The translations under genes and the position numbers were made by a program. Below are positions 47,750 to 60,545 of a stretch of 64,000 nt of DNA, one piece after another. Within the stretch, counting starts at the first letter, position 1. Each line of letters starts with the position of its first letter. A model generated the notes under the pieces. The model did no database searches, was not told the DNA's origin, and saw only the letters and a program-made list of their open reading frames with translations. The DNA comes from Phoronis australis (lineage: Eukaryota > Phoronida > Phoronidae), in NCBI GenBank assembly GCA_002633005.1, contig NMRA01000354.1, forward strand, positions 299,634 to 363,633, in the 5' to 3' direction.

Positions 47750-49500
47750 TCAAAAATAAAAGAAGAGATTGAGCAATAAAATTCAAATGCGACTTGGGTA
47801 TTTATTTATTTATTTATGATTGCATAAGCCTGTTAAAGATGAGAAAAAATCAAACAATACGATTATGGGTAATTTATTAGAACAATTGTATTGAGGTTCA
47901 ATGATCAACTTGCGCCGACAAAGTCTCAAAGGGTTATAGTTCTGTTCTGGCTGACAAGGTGTTAACAGAGAATGAAGAGAAACTGAAAAGAAAAAGTAAG
48001 ACAGCAAAGATAAGTGGTGTTAAGTACAACAAGAGCAAAAAGTCAAATAAAGAGGTCACAAACAGAAATAAGTAAGGTATATCTGGAATAAAACAATCCA
48101 GGGCTCAGCCGTGATTTATTTTCCAGAACTGAAATTCTAAATCAATTTTAATCGATTTAAAAATCGATATCATACTAGTAAAGCAGTTTGTGGCTGAAGT
48201 AGAATTGCTGTATACCACTTTCCACTATTTTCTTGGCCTTTTTCTGTGTGGTTTGCTGTTCTTTCAAAAGGCGGCAGCATATGACGACCATAGGTGTCAT
48301 TATAAAATGGCTGCCGAAAAGCAATGCACAGTTGAACAACTCGGCATAAGTAAAAGAAAACGTTTGAATCAACGAATGCTATATATTTGTGAGAGTTAAA
48401 TCAAATCCTATTCAGATCATAACTTTGAAGTGGAATGATTGGGTGAGTACGACAACAAGCCGGTTTTATGCTTAGGCGGACGACCATTGGGTTCCCGAGT
48501 ATACTACCTTCATCTTCATGTTATCAACATAGCCGTTGGTACTGGTCAATGATTCTTGACAACCAATGCAGTAGTACATGCTCTTGGTTTAAGAAACGAG
48601 AGTATTTTTGAGAGCATGTGTGTTTTTGTGTATTTTAGCTTTGTATATACTACAGTTGACGAATGCATTTTCATAACTATGTACCCTGAGTAAGAAATTG
48701 TTTCATTGAACACCCAGATCTTTTCACTGCTGCAAGTGCAGTCTACCAATCAAACACTTTAAAGAATTGTGGAAGTTGGTGGTCAAATCACTATACGTAT
48801 GAAACTGTTTAAAAGCCAAATTTAAGTAAGTGAGAAATTAACCAAATGAACATATAAATTGACACGCTGAAAAGGTGTGAATTTTTTACTATGCTTGAAG
48901 CGTATTAAAAGTCTTCAGATGTATTGTCCAAATTACTGAAATGCATTTTTCATGGTGTGCAAGTCTGGTTATGCAATGACAAGTTTAGGGCGGTTGGTTG
49001 TCTAATATAGCTTATGTGTGAGTGGTCAGAAAGAATGGCTTCGACTCATCATTTATCAATACTTGAACTCTGTGCTAGTGTAACATTGGCAGACAATTTG
49101 AATAGATATTAAGCAACCATTTTATTCCCTGTTTTGTTCACTCAGATTAATCACGCAATTTAGTTAGAGGAATGATCGCCCAATCACTTCACTGCTAATT
49201 TCATGTGAGGTGATCTGGTCATGAGAAAAAAACTTCATACTCAGGTTTCTTTGCAGGGGCCCCAGCTCCACAAGAACCCAACTCTGCAGTCATCTTTGTA
49301 TGCTAAGGACACCAAGATAGCATAGGAGGTCTCACGATTCCATCACCAATTCAGCTTCTCGTCATTTTCATGTTGTCTCATCATTTTGTCACTGGTAAGA
49401 ACTCAAATTCCAAATTCATCCTCTTTAAAATGATCAGAGTTGATGTTCACAACTAGTTGTAATATTTCATGAATTTTTCATTTACATTGACTTCTACATC
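47750..49500. other. AT-rich interval, no recognised gene
   Basis: No open frame with family features. A possible terminal exon starting at 49258 (TTTGCAG then PAPQEPNSAVIFVC and a stop) is too short to call. Confidence 0.35.
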
Positions 49501-49513
49501 AACATATGTACAG

Positions 49514-49600
49514 GCGAGGTCCAGATATCTTGGCCACTGTTATGCGCAACACTAAGCCAGAGGTGTCTGAACTGAATTACGGTCAGCGATATTCATTGTA
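49514..49600 (+). other. Possible isolated coding exon
   Basis: After TATGTACAG, one frame reads RGPDILATVMRNTKPEVSEL and NYGQRYSL to a stop. The composition is protein-like, but there is no partner exon and no recognised family. It may be an exon of the orphan gene or a transposon relic. Confidence 0.25.
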
Positions 49601-49969
49601 ATTGTATTTATATTTGGAAATAATGCAATGCATCCGACTAGAGTACAATTTTTCTGGTTGTAATGACGTCATTAGGGAGGGGTATATCATGATAGCGCGT
49701 GGGGGAGGAGTTTAAAAGTGGTGACTTTGTTGTTCATTCTAATTATCTATAATTTCCAGGCATTGAAGAAAAGCCAGCTTGAAAAGACTATGATGGACAG
49801 AATGTATTCCAACGTGACGTTTTTTACTGACGGTTACTTTGATCCTATGTTGCTAAGTTCTGTAGTGAACTCTGAGCTGTTGTTTTGGTTAGAAAAAGTA
49901 AATTTGCATCAAATATTTATTTTGGCTATCATGCATAATCGAGTTACTGATCAATCTATTTATATCTCA

Positions 49970-50480
49970 TGACTTGCAATATACACCAATGAGGTATTTT
50001 CTACACAGCGTCACAGTTGTACTTTACAAATTGTGGATGATTTTGCTATAAATTTGTATCAGATTATTACCATATGAAGTGTTATCTTTTTGGCTACTAT
50101 GCTTATTCAAGTATGAGATCAGTCTGTTCATTCTGTGGACTACATGTGGCAATAGACACCTATGAGATGCGACCTAGTTGTAATTTTAGAATTGTGGTTT
50201 TGGGAACAATTTTTCCAAAAATTTTGTAGGATCCCTTGAAACTCCTATTTGAGCTTCATGAAGTGTTAGCCAGGTTTATGCAAGTATCATACCAGTCTAT
50301 TCTTATCTGTAAACTAGCAATAGACACCAATGAGATATTTTCTACAAAGTGTCCTAGTTGTGTTTTTAGAATTGTATTTTTGATAACCGTTTTGCTATTA
50401 ATTGGTATCATATTACCGTATGGTATTGGAAACTCGTATTTGACCCCTTTGAAGTGTTAGCTTTTTGATTGATACATTTT
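49970..50480. repeat. Diverged tandem repeat of about 170 bp, three copies
   Basis: Three units start near 49975, 50145 and 50320. Each carries AATAGACACC(A/T)ATGAGAT-like, CTAGTTGT..TTTTAGAATTGT-like and TGAAGTGTTAG-like segments in the same order. The units differ at many sites. Confidence 0.6.
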
Positions 50481-50499
50481 CTTGGCCACAGGTCGGGGT

Positions 50500-52700
50500 A
50501 ACTATTCAAGTTACCAATAGCAAATGGTTGACTCTAGGATTTCAAAAAACATGAAGGGTATGTTTTGCTACAGGTTTTATATATCTAGCCAAATATGTCT
50601 GGGCAATTGTCTTGTCTCTATCGGGGAATATTCTTAATATTAAATTATAGAAGTTACCAAACATTAGCCAACGCATAGCAAATGCATTTACGGAGACATT
50701 GCTCAAGTGCAGGACTATTTCACTTATACGAATGGCCAACAGTATGGAAATGCATTTTCTGAGCCAGAGACGTGCAGGACCGCAAAATGGAAAAGGGTAT
50801 TTGCTAAACGTCACCGAATGGTCACATCTGCCTCTCCGGCCCTCTGCCTCCACTAATCTTGTAAGAAATGGTGATGTTTCAGTGAATTCAACTGCAGGTT
50901 GGAAAAACTCTATAATCCAGCCCCCAAATAGTGAAGTACACTTAGAAGATTTTTGCGTTTATCTAAAATAACTCTCAAGGACATTGATGGAATTCAAACA
51001 TTTCCCAAAAATATACTCACAATTCAAATGACAAAAAAGTGCTTTGATTTTTGAATTAAGTACAAGATTTTTCATTTAAACTCATAAACATGAGATCAAA
51101 TTAAATCATTAAATCAAGGTAAATGCATTGCTCATGGAATCGATTGTTCATTTCTGATTTTACATGTTTATGTATCTCGAAAAACGACTGATTGATAGAT
51201 GATTTTTTGACAATTAGAAGCTAATCTTATATGAATCTTTAATGAACTTAGTTGCAAGCTGACACTGGGAAATCTTAATATATCATCAGATTTCCAAATA
51301 GGAAAGTACACTAAACGATTTTTGTCTATCTGAAATAAGTCTCAAGAATTCTTCTGAGCGTCGGACAAGTGGTACCAAAATGTTCTCACAAAGTAAATTT
51401 TTACTAACTTAGGATCTAGATTCGTGGTTTAACTCCACAAACCGTAGATCGAAAAAGAAATTTAGTACTGAAATAGATAAAACTAAACTCGTTGCTTATT
51501 AACTTGAAAACGTTGTCTTCGCACTAACTTGATGTTTTAAGTTTCCAAGTTATTGCGCAATTAATTTTTGTTCTTCAAGATTGAATAGTTGGCTTCTCAT
51601 TCGTTTGTGAACTACATAGACAGAGCGCGTCACTAAAAATAAGGTTCTACCATGTAGTTGGCCAGGACAGAATCTAAGTGATCCGCAGGAACTGAATTTT
51701 AACTTCAAGTGTTGGAAGTGTGTGCATTTTGGACACACTCTGTATCATTTTCTCCAGCCACCACAAATTGGACTAGCGGTGATGTTTCATCAAGGGATTT
51801 TGAAGCAGCCTCACGGGATTTCCCCTTTTCAAAAAATTCCTTCAAAAGTGACCACATTAAAACGAATTTTCCCCAAAACTGTATCATAACAAAATCAATC
51901 TTGGGCCTTAAAGCCAACGCAGACTTATAGGTACGAGCTAAGCTGCCTTTCTCAAGTGAATCATAGCTGAGCTTTAGTTCACTGATTTGATATTTTCACA
52001 GTTAGGCCTGAGCTACAGATACTTGAGGCATCTCCCAGCAACCCGTCACGTGCGCTGGCCTGAAACCCATTCTTACTCGAAGAAAAGCTTTGTTGGTTCA
52101 CGGTTTACTCAAGTCCTGATGGCTGCGTTGCCGGGATTGTCCCCCCCCACCTTTAGCGGACGAAGTGGTAGAAGGGAGGGGGGGGGGTAGTTTGCCGAAG
52201 ACCACTTGTTTTGCCTTCCCACGGGCCTGCTATGTTGTGCGGAGTTTGGAAGTCAACATGAATTTTGAGACGAATTTAGAGAGAATTATTGTTAGACTTT
52301 GATAGTCGCACTGGTGACCTCGTGACGACTTGGAATTTTTCCCATGTCGCCGAACACAAAAGGTCACCAAATCGAATGCTGTGTTTGAAATAATTTTACA
52401 TTTCTAAGGGATATCTTCATTACTTTTAATCTGATGACACTGTACTGGGCACTGGACGGATGTGCGTGCCCTTCTGTCGGTTACCCCGAGCCTCACGTTT
52501 TATTTTAGATAAGCCTGCAAACAGAAATGTTTCTGATATTGGTGTTCCTGTGCCAGTTTCACTCTCTCTAGTCCGAACTTGTGGAAAACCCCTTCCCTTA
52601 TGGCACAAACAACTACTTCAGTGACCAGTTAATGGAAATATACATACGTAAATTGATCTAATCGATAGTGACATTTACCTAAATTATCGTATTACTTTAT
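50500..52700. other. Interval upstream of the PAN-fibrinogen gene, no recognised gene
   Basis: Several open frames of 60-103 codons overlap on opposite strands without family features. Homopolymer C and G runs lie at about 52141-52149 and 52176-52187. Confidence 0.35.
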
Positions 52701-52719
52701 TGGTGGAAATCGTTCTTTT

Positions 52720-52728
52720 TATATATAC
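52720..52728 (+). promoter_or_regulatory. Candidate TATA box of the PAN-fibrinogen gene
   Basis: TATATATAC lies 54 bp before the predicted ATG at 52774. If used, it would place the transcription start near 52750 and leave a very short 5' UTR. Position is the only evidence. Confidence 0.4.
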
Positions 52729-52773
52729 TATCCAGCTTCCATCAGCAAGTTAGTAATTAAGCGCATCAAGCCG

Positions 52774-55700
52774 ATGGTGATGGCGGATGGCATTCCAAGA
52801 ATATTTCTTCTCTTCTTTTTCCTCACCGTCACGAATACATCATTAAAAGAAGTTTGGTTCAGTAAACGAGATAGTTTCAAAGCAACAAGTTGTTTCCTGA
52901 TGAAGAGATGCTTATTTTCCGAGTGCGTCGCAAGTTGCTTAGAACATAACCGCGGGTGTGAAGTTATTAGTTACAACGAGAACTCCTCAGTTTGTGAGCT
53001 ATGTGACGCCAATAGCAAACTCGCACTTTTTCAAGGATGGCAAAGTTGGATCTCCGAATCAGCTGAAGAAATAACAAAACCGATCGCAGGTATTTTACGA
53101 GTTTTCTCGAATCATTCAATTATTCCAGAAACTCTCATCTTTTTGTTATAGATGAAATAAACCAACATACTAATTAAAGATCACGGCTTGTTTGGACCAT
53201 TATTGATTAAAGTGTTCGCGGCAAATGTTGGAGACTCCAAGGACCCACTGCTTAAAATGTTATGATTTGATGTGTCACATACAAAAATTCTGTTTTATTT
53301 GAACTTTATTTTTCTTATTTGCCAAACTCGGGCCCAGAAACTTTTCAAGAGCAGTGAACTCGCGCTTTCTTTCAAACACAACTTTTAGATTTGAGTCAGT
53401 TATCACCTTAAATTCGGTTTCATCCTACACCTTACCCAGAACAAATTTTATATACTTGTGAAGATACTTCAACACGAGGGTAGACTTCAACTGATGTTTC
53501 GTGGCGAGAAAAATCTAACCAAAATCACGTGCTCTTATTTAAAATACATGGCAATATCACGCTTAATCTCGCGAAGTCCTCGCGGGGTCCTAGCATTATT
53601 GAACTCCGCCCAGGCTCACGAAGTTTGCTTTGTCGCGGGGGTGGGGGGTTAATGTCCGCAGCCGGAACACTGTTGTCGTCAAGGAAATTTCTGGCGCTTA
53701 ATATCGAGGCAAAGACAAGAGCAGAATGCCGGTACTGTGGGAGAGGAAATACGTTTGTGGAGAAAGTCGTTTAGACCCCAGAAAATAGTTTATAGCGGCT
53801 TCATACAGACCTTCATTTTCGTTTGAACGATAATTTAGCTTATGAAACTGGACTTTAAGTTGATGAAGGACCCTAAAAAATTTCCAATTTTAGCCAACTT
53901 CAGAACATATCTCAAAAGCGGCTGAACGGATTCATGTGAAACTTCCAGATATACTTTATACACTGTTATCCAAAACACACTAAGGAATTGTTTTTAAATG
54001 TTCCAGTTTTGCATTAAGCTTTATAAGAAATTAAAGTAGCATAAAAAGTAAGCGAAACGATAATTTAGAAAACTGCAACATCGTCTTAAACATTCATAGC
54101 ATACCACTGATTATGTAATTGAGTTGATCGTGTTGTCTTGCTATGAATGTGTTTTTCATTTTTGTGAAATTTTGTTAAAAAGTATGACTATGTGAGGTTT
54201 CGGAAGAAAAATGCTTTTACTGAGTTCAATTCTATACCTTTATAGATGTTTGGCTAAATGTATTGACTTGTCAGTGAGGTCCTACACAACCTCAATGCCA
54301 TCATAGCATCGGCATTAGGCATTCTGATTCAATCGAGATAACCTGCGACTGAACTTCAGCGGACAAAACATCGTGGAGGACTGCTCAAGCTTTGATTTTC
54401 TAAAAAATATTCGTTTCTCTTTTAAACATCCTGCATGTTTTTAATGGCAAAGGAAATAAAAATCCTTTCATGGTAAGCACAAATGTTTGAAACTCATTAT
54501 AGGGTAAGTGCCTAAGTAGCCAAGTTTAGATTTTAGTACAGTTTCAACCGTAAAGTGACCTTTAGGTGATACTGTTTAGTGACAGTGTGTATTTCAAATA
54601 ATTTGATTTTAAGACAAATTTTAGTTTGATGAACAATGGTCTAATTGTACATTCTCAACTTTAACAGTTTAGTAAATATTTATGATCGACATATGTCCCG
54701 GATAATAGATAAATGATACGTGCGTCGCAAGCTCGTTACCAGAGATGAAAGGAGACTGATGTAGGCGATATAAGGTCATTTATTATGACTAGTACAATTA
54801 CAATAAAATGAATAAGGTAAATAAGTATAATAGGTAATCTCTGGTAAGATGGGCAATAAAAAGTGCCACAGAGATGTTGTAAGACAGCTCATGCCCATCT
54901 TTTTCTAGATTGTTCGGAGTGGTACAATCTGGGTGCAAGAGAAAGCGGAGTTTACAACATCTATACCAGTTACGGTCACCAGGCGTTGGTCTACTGCGAT
55001 ATGGAAACGGGCGGAGGGGGATGGACGGTATCAGGCGTTATTTTTGTTTTTAATTTTATCTCTACCAGGAACTGCAGAGTTCTGACCTAGCCTTTACCTT
55101 TGAAAAGCACTGAGTCACCGTTCCTGTGATTATGTGTGAACCAAACAATGCTCGACCATGAGTAAAATTGACTGAACTCAAATCAATTACTCTGGAGTTC
55201 TGGGCTATTCCTGCTAACAATTTTTAGTGATGCAGAAATGCTTGCTGCATGAGCCAAACCCAAAATCATCACATCTGTATCCGGGCTTTTGAAGTCTCAA
55301 ACTGACTTAGTTATCAAACTCAAACACCATAAAAAGGACGATCAGTGAATTTACACAAGCCCTCAAATATGCAATAGATTTGGGGAACATAGTTAAGTCC
55401 CTATGTGGGACTGTTTCGGGCAACCGGGCACTGGACCCCAGTATTTCCGCCTTTCAGTAATAATCCAGTATATGTTCTAAACAGAATTTCTGGGAATTTC
55501 TCAACACAACGTTATTGAATATATCATTGACTTCTTTTTGTTTAACTTGTCCGTCATAGACTTGATAAATGTTTTACTTTTTTAGATATTTCAAAAGCGA
55601 CTTGACGGAACACAGGACTTTTTTCTGCCTTGGAGTTACTACAAGCACGGATTTGGATCACCTGATCATGAATACTGGCTAGGTACTCAGCCTTAAGTAC

Positions 55701-58408
55701 ATACACAAGTACATATAGCAATGCACCCATTTCATAATAAGTACAGTGGACACCGTTTAATTTCATACCCCCGGTTTCTACGTAAATTTTGATAATAAGC
55801 GAGATATTTCCTACTTGGCGCCGATCGTAACCACTCTTACAAACGTATAGTGTTAAGTGGAGAGTCGGAAAGTAGCACAGCTAAACATGAAATGACTAAC
55901 TTTTCCCCCCAGCTCTGAGTTCTGAAAAGGCAAATGAATTGAGAATAAATTAAGTTGGTTTTCAAAATGGAAAAGCGAAGGTGCGCATGCTATTATAGGC
56001 GGGTTAGAATCAGTTTTGCTGATTTCATAATGACAACATCCGGGAATACTGATGGCAACAAATCATGACAATGTGATGGTTATGCTAAAAGATAAATGGA
56101 TTTAATGGGAAATGGTTCATTTGTGACGTTCCGTGACAATGGCTGGCATATTCCATTATCTGGTAAATGGGCTTCACTGTACAAATATTTTTAACATAAC
56201 CGTTACATCAGTTCAGAGCACCCCATTCACCGCTATCAATGTCCCCTCATTTACATATAAAAATACTGCTCATTCCAACAGTTCTTCAATTAAATGTCAA
56301 CAACTCGCACATTTTGTGACATTTCAAATTAATCTCGAAAATAAATATTAAACAAAAATTAAGTGTATAAGGAAAGGTAGAGAGGTCATAAATGGAACGC
56401 TGCTAATTATTTCAGCAATCTCCCCCACCTGACATTATGCACAAGCGTCAACTGTAGTTCTTTTCTCATCAACCGCAAATCTTTTCTGGAGGACGGACAA
56501 GTTGCGGTGGTGTAGTTCATCAAATTTGTTCACTTGACTGGGAACATGTGTGGGGCTAGGACAAAAGAACTGTATTTGAAAGAAGCACCTGAGAAAAGAT
56601 GTGCATTATGAGAAACGCTGTTAAAGTGAACACTAAGTGCTCAGTCCGTGAGGGAGTAAGACTATGTACCCTAGAAAGGATAACCGAAAAACATTTTTAT
56701 TAAACCACTGGACCCTCTGTGAGAACCACAACATCATACCACACGAAAAAATCATGCATGCGAACTGTAAATCAACCATTCGAACAAAATCAGACGCACC
56801 ATCATCAAATCATTCGTACCAATGAAGCTGCCATTGCGTTTCGTATGCATGATTTTGTTCCTACGTATTGTGTTGTAGTTCGTATGCCAATGTTATGCTA
56901 ATAAGACGACAGAAGGGACCTCTCATGGTCTGCCTTCTCATCAGACGCCGGACGAAGTGGAATGCATTAGTTTCAATCGACTTGACACCAGTTTCTACAA
57001 CAAATTATGTTACGCGCCCCGTTTGCAAATGTTTAGTTGTCTTTCTACACAGGAAACGACGTCTTGCACGACATGACGAATGGGTCAACTGTCTATGAAC
57101 TTAGGATTGACTTAGAAGACTTTGAAAACACCACAGTTTTTGTACTTTATGATGAGTTTCGTGTGGCTGGCGAAAGTGAGAAGTATCGACTAACTGTGAA
57201 CGGATACAACGAGGAAAATAGTACTGTTGGTAAGATTTTACTAAGACATGACTGTCAAAGAATGTGTTTTCAGATTGGTGAATGAGCACTAGTGAAGGGT
57301 TACGTTGCGTTACCGGGATTTCCGGTAATCCCCATGGAGATCTTTTGGAATGGTTTTGTATGAAGGGCCTCCTTAAGTTGTCAAAATTCTTGATCCTTAA
57401 ACTTAATCGTTGATATATTTTAAACCGGCCTTATGACTACGTCAATAAACTTGATGTCCCTGGCCTTTTCGTTCAATACTGTTAACGAAGCAGAACTACA
57501 TGCAAATTGCATGGTACTTCAAGACCAAAACCGGTCAGGGCTCGGCAGTCGGCAATACAGGCTTGTGGAAAAGCGCCCTCTCACCTTTTTATAAAGAACC
57601 CCTGGGTCCGTTTGGATGCAAAATCACTTACAGAAAATGGAGATTTCGTAAATTTTAATGTTCTCCATTCTTAAAAAAGCGAAGACATTTTAGCACAAGT
57701 TGACTCGCCCTGTGGAATTCAGCACCATAGACGTAAATGCTATTAATATTACATTTGTCTTTTTGAACCGCAAATTACACTTTTTGCCGACAATGTCAGC
57801 CGCAAATGTGATTAACCTAAATGGTATTTTAATTTAATAGCTACATGTTCGATTTTATTGCATTTTGAGGTTTCAACGTTGCAGTAGTCATTTTGATCTC
57901 GAGGCTACACTGTCACGTGAATTCGGCGTGCCATGCAGAGGTTATAAGTCTGAACGATTTTTCTTTTCAGTAAAAGGTCCTCATACTGGAGAGCACCCCT
58001 CTATATTTATTTTAGGCTTCGTGCGCGCAAGATATCTCCTGGTTCCAAGGTGAATAAGATAAAGCAATTATAATTACCGCTTCTTTTGTTTCGTTATGTA
58101 TATTGGAATTTGACTGTGACCTATGTTGTTAATCTTAAGGTGACTCGTTGATTGCAAGACACAATCGCAAGAATTTCACGACAATTGACCAGGTGAACGT
58201 AGACACCACAAGAAACTGCTCTCAAGAATACAAAGGCGGGTGGTGGTACGGTGACCCTTGCCATTTCGCCAACCTCAACGGTTTGTATTTGAAAGGAAAC
58301 AGCTCGTTTGGGGAAGGCGTGATCTGGCGTGACTTCAAAGGTCTTTACTACTCTATAAAGAGATCGGAAATGAAAATTCGACCAGTGGGTTTTAATGGGA
58401 TTTCTTAG
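52774..58408 (+). CDS. Secreted PAN plus fibrinogen C-terminal domain protein (5 exons)
   Basis: Exons 52774-53089, 54909-55027, 55586-55682, 57053-57229 and 58140-58408 join in phase to 325 residues. Translation may start at 52774 or the next in-frame ATG at 52780. Exon 1 encodes a signal peptide (IFLLFFFLTV) and a PAN/Apple-like domain with six spaced cysteines (CFLMKRC, SECVASC, CEV, CELC). Exons 2-5 encode a fibrinogen-related domain of about 220 residues: CSEWYNLGARESGVYNIY, YCDMETGGGGWT, DFFLPWSYYKHGFG, EYWLG, YELRIDLEDF, then CSQEYKGGWWY, CHFANLNGLYLKG and SEMKIRP. The FReD cysteine pair and the aromatic WWY stretch are intact. Ficolin-, tachylectin- and ryncolin-like relatives bind glycans or acetylated ligands; that is family knowledge, and the ligand here is unknown. 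No collagen or coiled-coil stalk is present. Confidence 0.88.
54670..54875 (-). mobile_element. Inverted repeat copy abutting fibrinogen exon 2
   Basis: This is the reverse complement of the repeat at about 46320-46510, sharing GCGTCGCAAGCTC, GGCGATATAAGGTCATTTAT and GATGGGCAATAAAAAG. Its edge lies about 35 bp from the acceptor of exon 2 (54909), so the repeat may contribute to that intron's branch-point region. Confidence 0.7.
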
Positions 58409-58505
58409 GCACGCCAAAACTCCGCATACGCGCACCTCGCATAAGTAATAACATACAACAAAACAAAACAAAAATTTTGGACAATGTAGATTTCCCGTGC
58501 TGCAC

Positions 58506-58609
58506 CTGACAGTAGGTGGAACATCAACCTACTGACAGTAGGTGGCGCATCACTCTACTGACAGTAGGTGACACATCACTCTACTGACAGTAGGTGGCGC
58601 ATCATTCTA
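58506..58609 (+). repeat. 26-bp minisatellite in the 3' UTR
   Basis: Four units of exactly 26 bp (start CTGACAGTAGGTGGCGCATC) at 58506, 58532, 58558 and 58584 with few substitutions, starting 97 bp after the stop codon. At each junction CTACTGACAGTAG forms a small hairpin. Confidence 0.9.
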
Positions 58610-58652
58610 CTGACTAATTAATGCCACAGATTACGTATTATTGTTTAGTTGA

Positions 58653-58658
58653 AATAAA
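58653..58658 (+). terminator. Poly(A) signal of the PAN-fibrinogen gene
   Basis: AATAAA 245 bp after the stop codon, just past the minisatellite, with GT-rich sequence (TGTCTGTCG, TTTGTAG) soon after. Confidence 0.6.
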
Positions 58659-58679
58659 GCCATTGTACTTTGAAATGTC

Positions 58680-60345
58680 TGTCGAACCTTTGTAGTACGT
58701 TTTATTAAACCAATTATAAGTGTGACACTCTGAACAAGTCGCAACAATCCAAACACTCACATGTCAGACTGACTGAAGCGCTGTTGATTTGTTTTTTTTT
58801 ACACGTTTCTGGCATCGTTACCTCGGTCAAAGACAAATTCTTACATATTGAGACTGAAACAGAAAATATTCTCGGCCAGTGAACACAGCTATCAAAAGTG
58901 AACACCGAAGGAGCACAGCTTCGTTCAGACCTGGGTATCGAGTTCGGTAGCTTTCTCGTTCTGCTAAAATAACCAGTGCTTAGTGAGTCACCACGTCCAG
59001 TTTGAGGAACTGCTATTTTATCAATTTCATTTTGGAATTGACTGTATAGATACCTTCATATTTATTTGAATGCGCCAAAGTGAACTTAAACGTCTACGGA
59101 CATGTAAGGCTCTCATTTAACTGTTTCTCGGTAGGTGGCAAGTGTATTCTTACTAATTTGATTAATTGTATATCTATTCTTATCTCCACTGTGTTGTTTT
59201 TGGACTTAGAATTGTATGTTATCAAATAAACCATCAAAAATCGTCAATCAAGAATCAATATCACATTTATTTAGTACTTGTATGTATGTGTGCATCCACG
59301 GAGACCATGATGCCCAGAGCAACCTGACACGGGGTCAAGTTTCTACCATAGGTCCCTCCACAGGGTTGGCTATGGAACTGATGTCCCCGAGTAGAATAGG
59401 TGGCCATGCACCGGGAGGGGGCGGCATTCGTCAAGCACTAGGTCCCATGATGAAGATCTGCCTCTGGAACACTGGGGTCTTTCTCTCGTTTCTTCAGAAA
59501 CTAGAATGCAATGTAACACCAGGAATACAAATCCTTGTAATACACAATTACTTGAGTCTAATAACTTATTCATTGCCTGATTTGTTGAAAATACCGCTGA
59601 ATCGCCTTCTTTAAAAATTTCGTTTGTTGAAAATTACGCATGCAGTATCATGGGCTTAGCAGCACTGAAAAAAGTGGGAGCTTTATCCCTCCAGACCGCT
59701 ATGGTGCGCCGCCCATGAGTATTCATTTGTGCACAATGGAGAAGACACTATACGACCGACTTTTTTCATCTTCATCCTTTGGAACTGTCTTGGGCCATTG
59801 GCACAATGCCAGTGCCTAGAGGTTTAGTAGTTCGGTCTCAACTTTCAGTGGGCCACAGTAGCGTATTTAGACGGGGGGGCAAGGGGGCCATGGCCCCCCT
59901 AAAATTCTCCCAGATTCCATGTGGCAGTTGGGGGCTGCGAATGTCTGACGGGCAAAATCCTGGCTAATACTCTGCCGTGGCTCCCCCAAGCCAACTTCAC
60001 ATTTATTGCACGCTGCACCAGCACACCGCTCAAGACGCAACCACTCAAAATTGAATGTAGAGTCTACTCTATTAAGCACGCTGTCCTGGTGTCGCACTCA
60101 TATTCCGTGCACACGTCTATATGTGTCCTCTTCCAAAGTAACGCCATCAATTGCTTTTTCTTTTATCCCTTGCGTGAATTGTATGGTCTATCCAGACTTC
60201 AGTGATAGGAGAACTACCCTGACGACTGAAGGCAACCTTAGTACTATGAAGCAATAACCACATCAGTTTTTCCCAAAGCTAGAAATCAACACTAGAGTAG
60301 GTGCAAGCAGACGGGCTCTCCATTTCTCGCCATGTTAAAGCTGAC
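58680..60345. other. Interval between the PAN-fibrinogen and LRAT 2 genes
   Basis: No recognised gene. It holds repeat-like GC-rich sequence, including the palindrome GGGGGCCATGGCCCCC at 59883-59898. A 132-codon plus frame at 59216-59614 has no family features and resembles worn repeat sequence. Confidence 0.4.
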
Positions 60346-60349
60346 GGAA

Positions 60350-60545
60350 GCTCCATTTCGTGCCCTGTTTGACAGTAGGCCAATACCTGGCGCTCTATTT
60401 TGCGCCCTATTTACAGTAGGTCGATAGCTGAACTTAAAGCTCTATTTCGTGCCCTGTTTAACAGCGTATCAATAGCTGAAGCTCCATTTTGCGCCCTCTT
60501 TAACACTGAGTCAGTAGCTAAAACTCCATACGCGAAGCCGACACG
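60350..60545. repeat. 42-48-bp tandem repeat across the LRAT 2 stop codon
   Basis: Units marked by GCTC(C/T)ATTT(C/T)G begin near 60350, 60392, 60439 and 60481. The two at higher coordinates encode the C-terminal peptide repeat; those below 60411 lie past the stop. The repeat therefore continues into the 3' UTR, where its frame is no longer kept. Confidence 0.75.

Noticed and set aside
59216-59614. 132-codon plus-strand frame
   Set aside because: Looks like degraded repeat sequence; no signal, domain or splice evidence.
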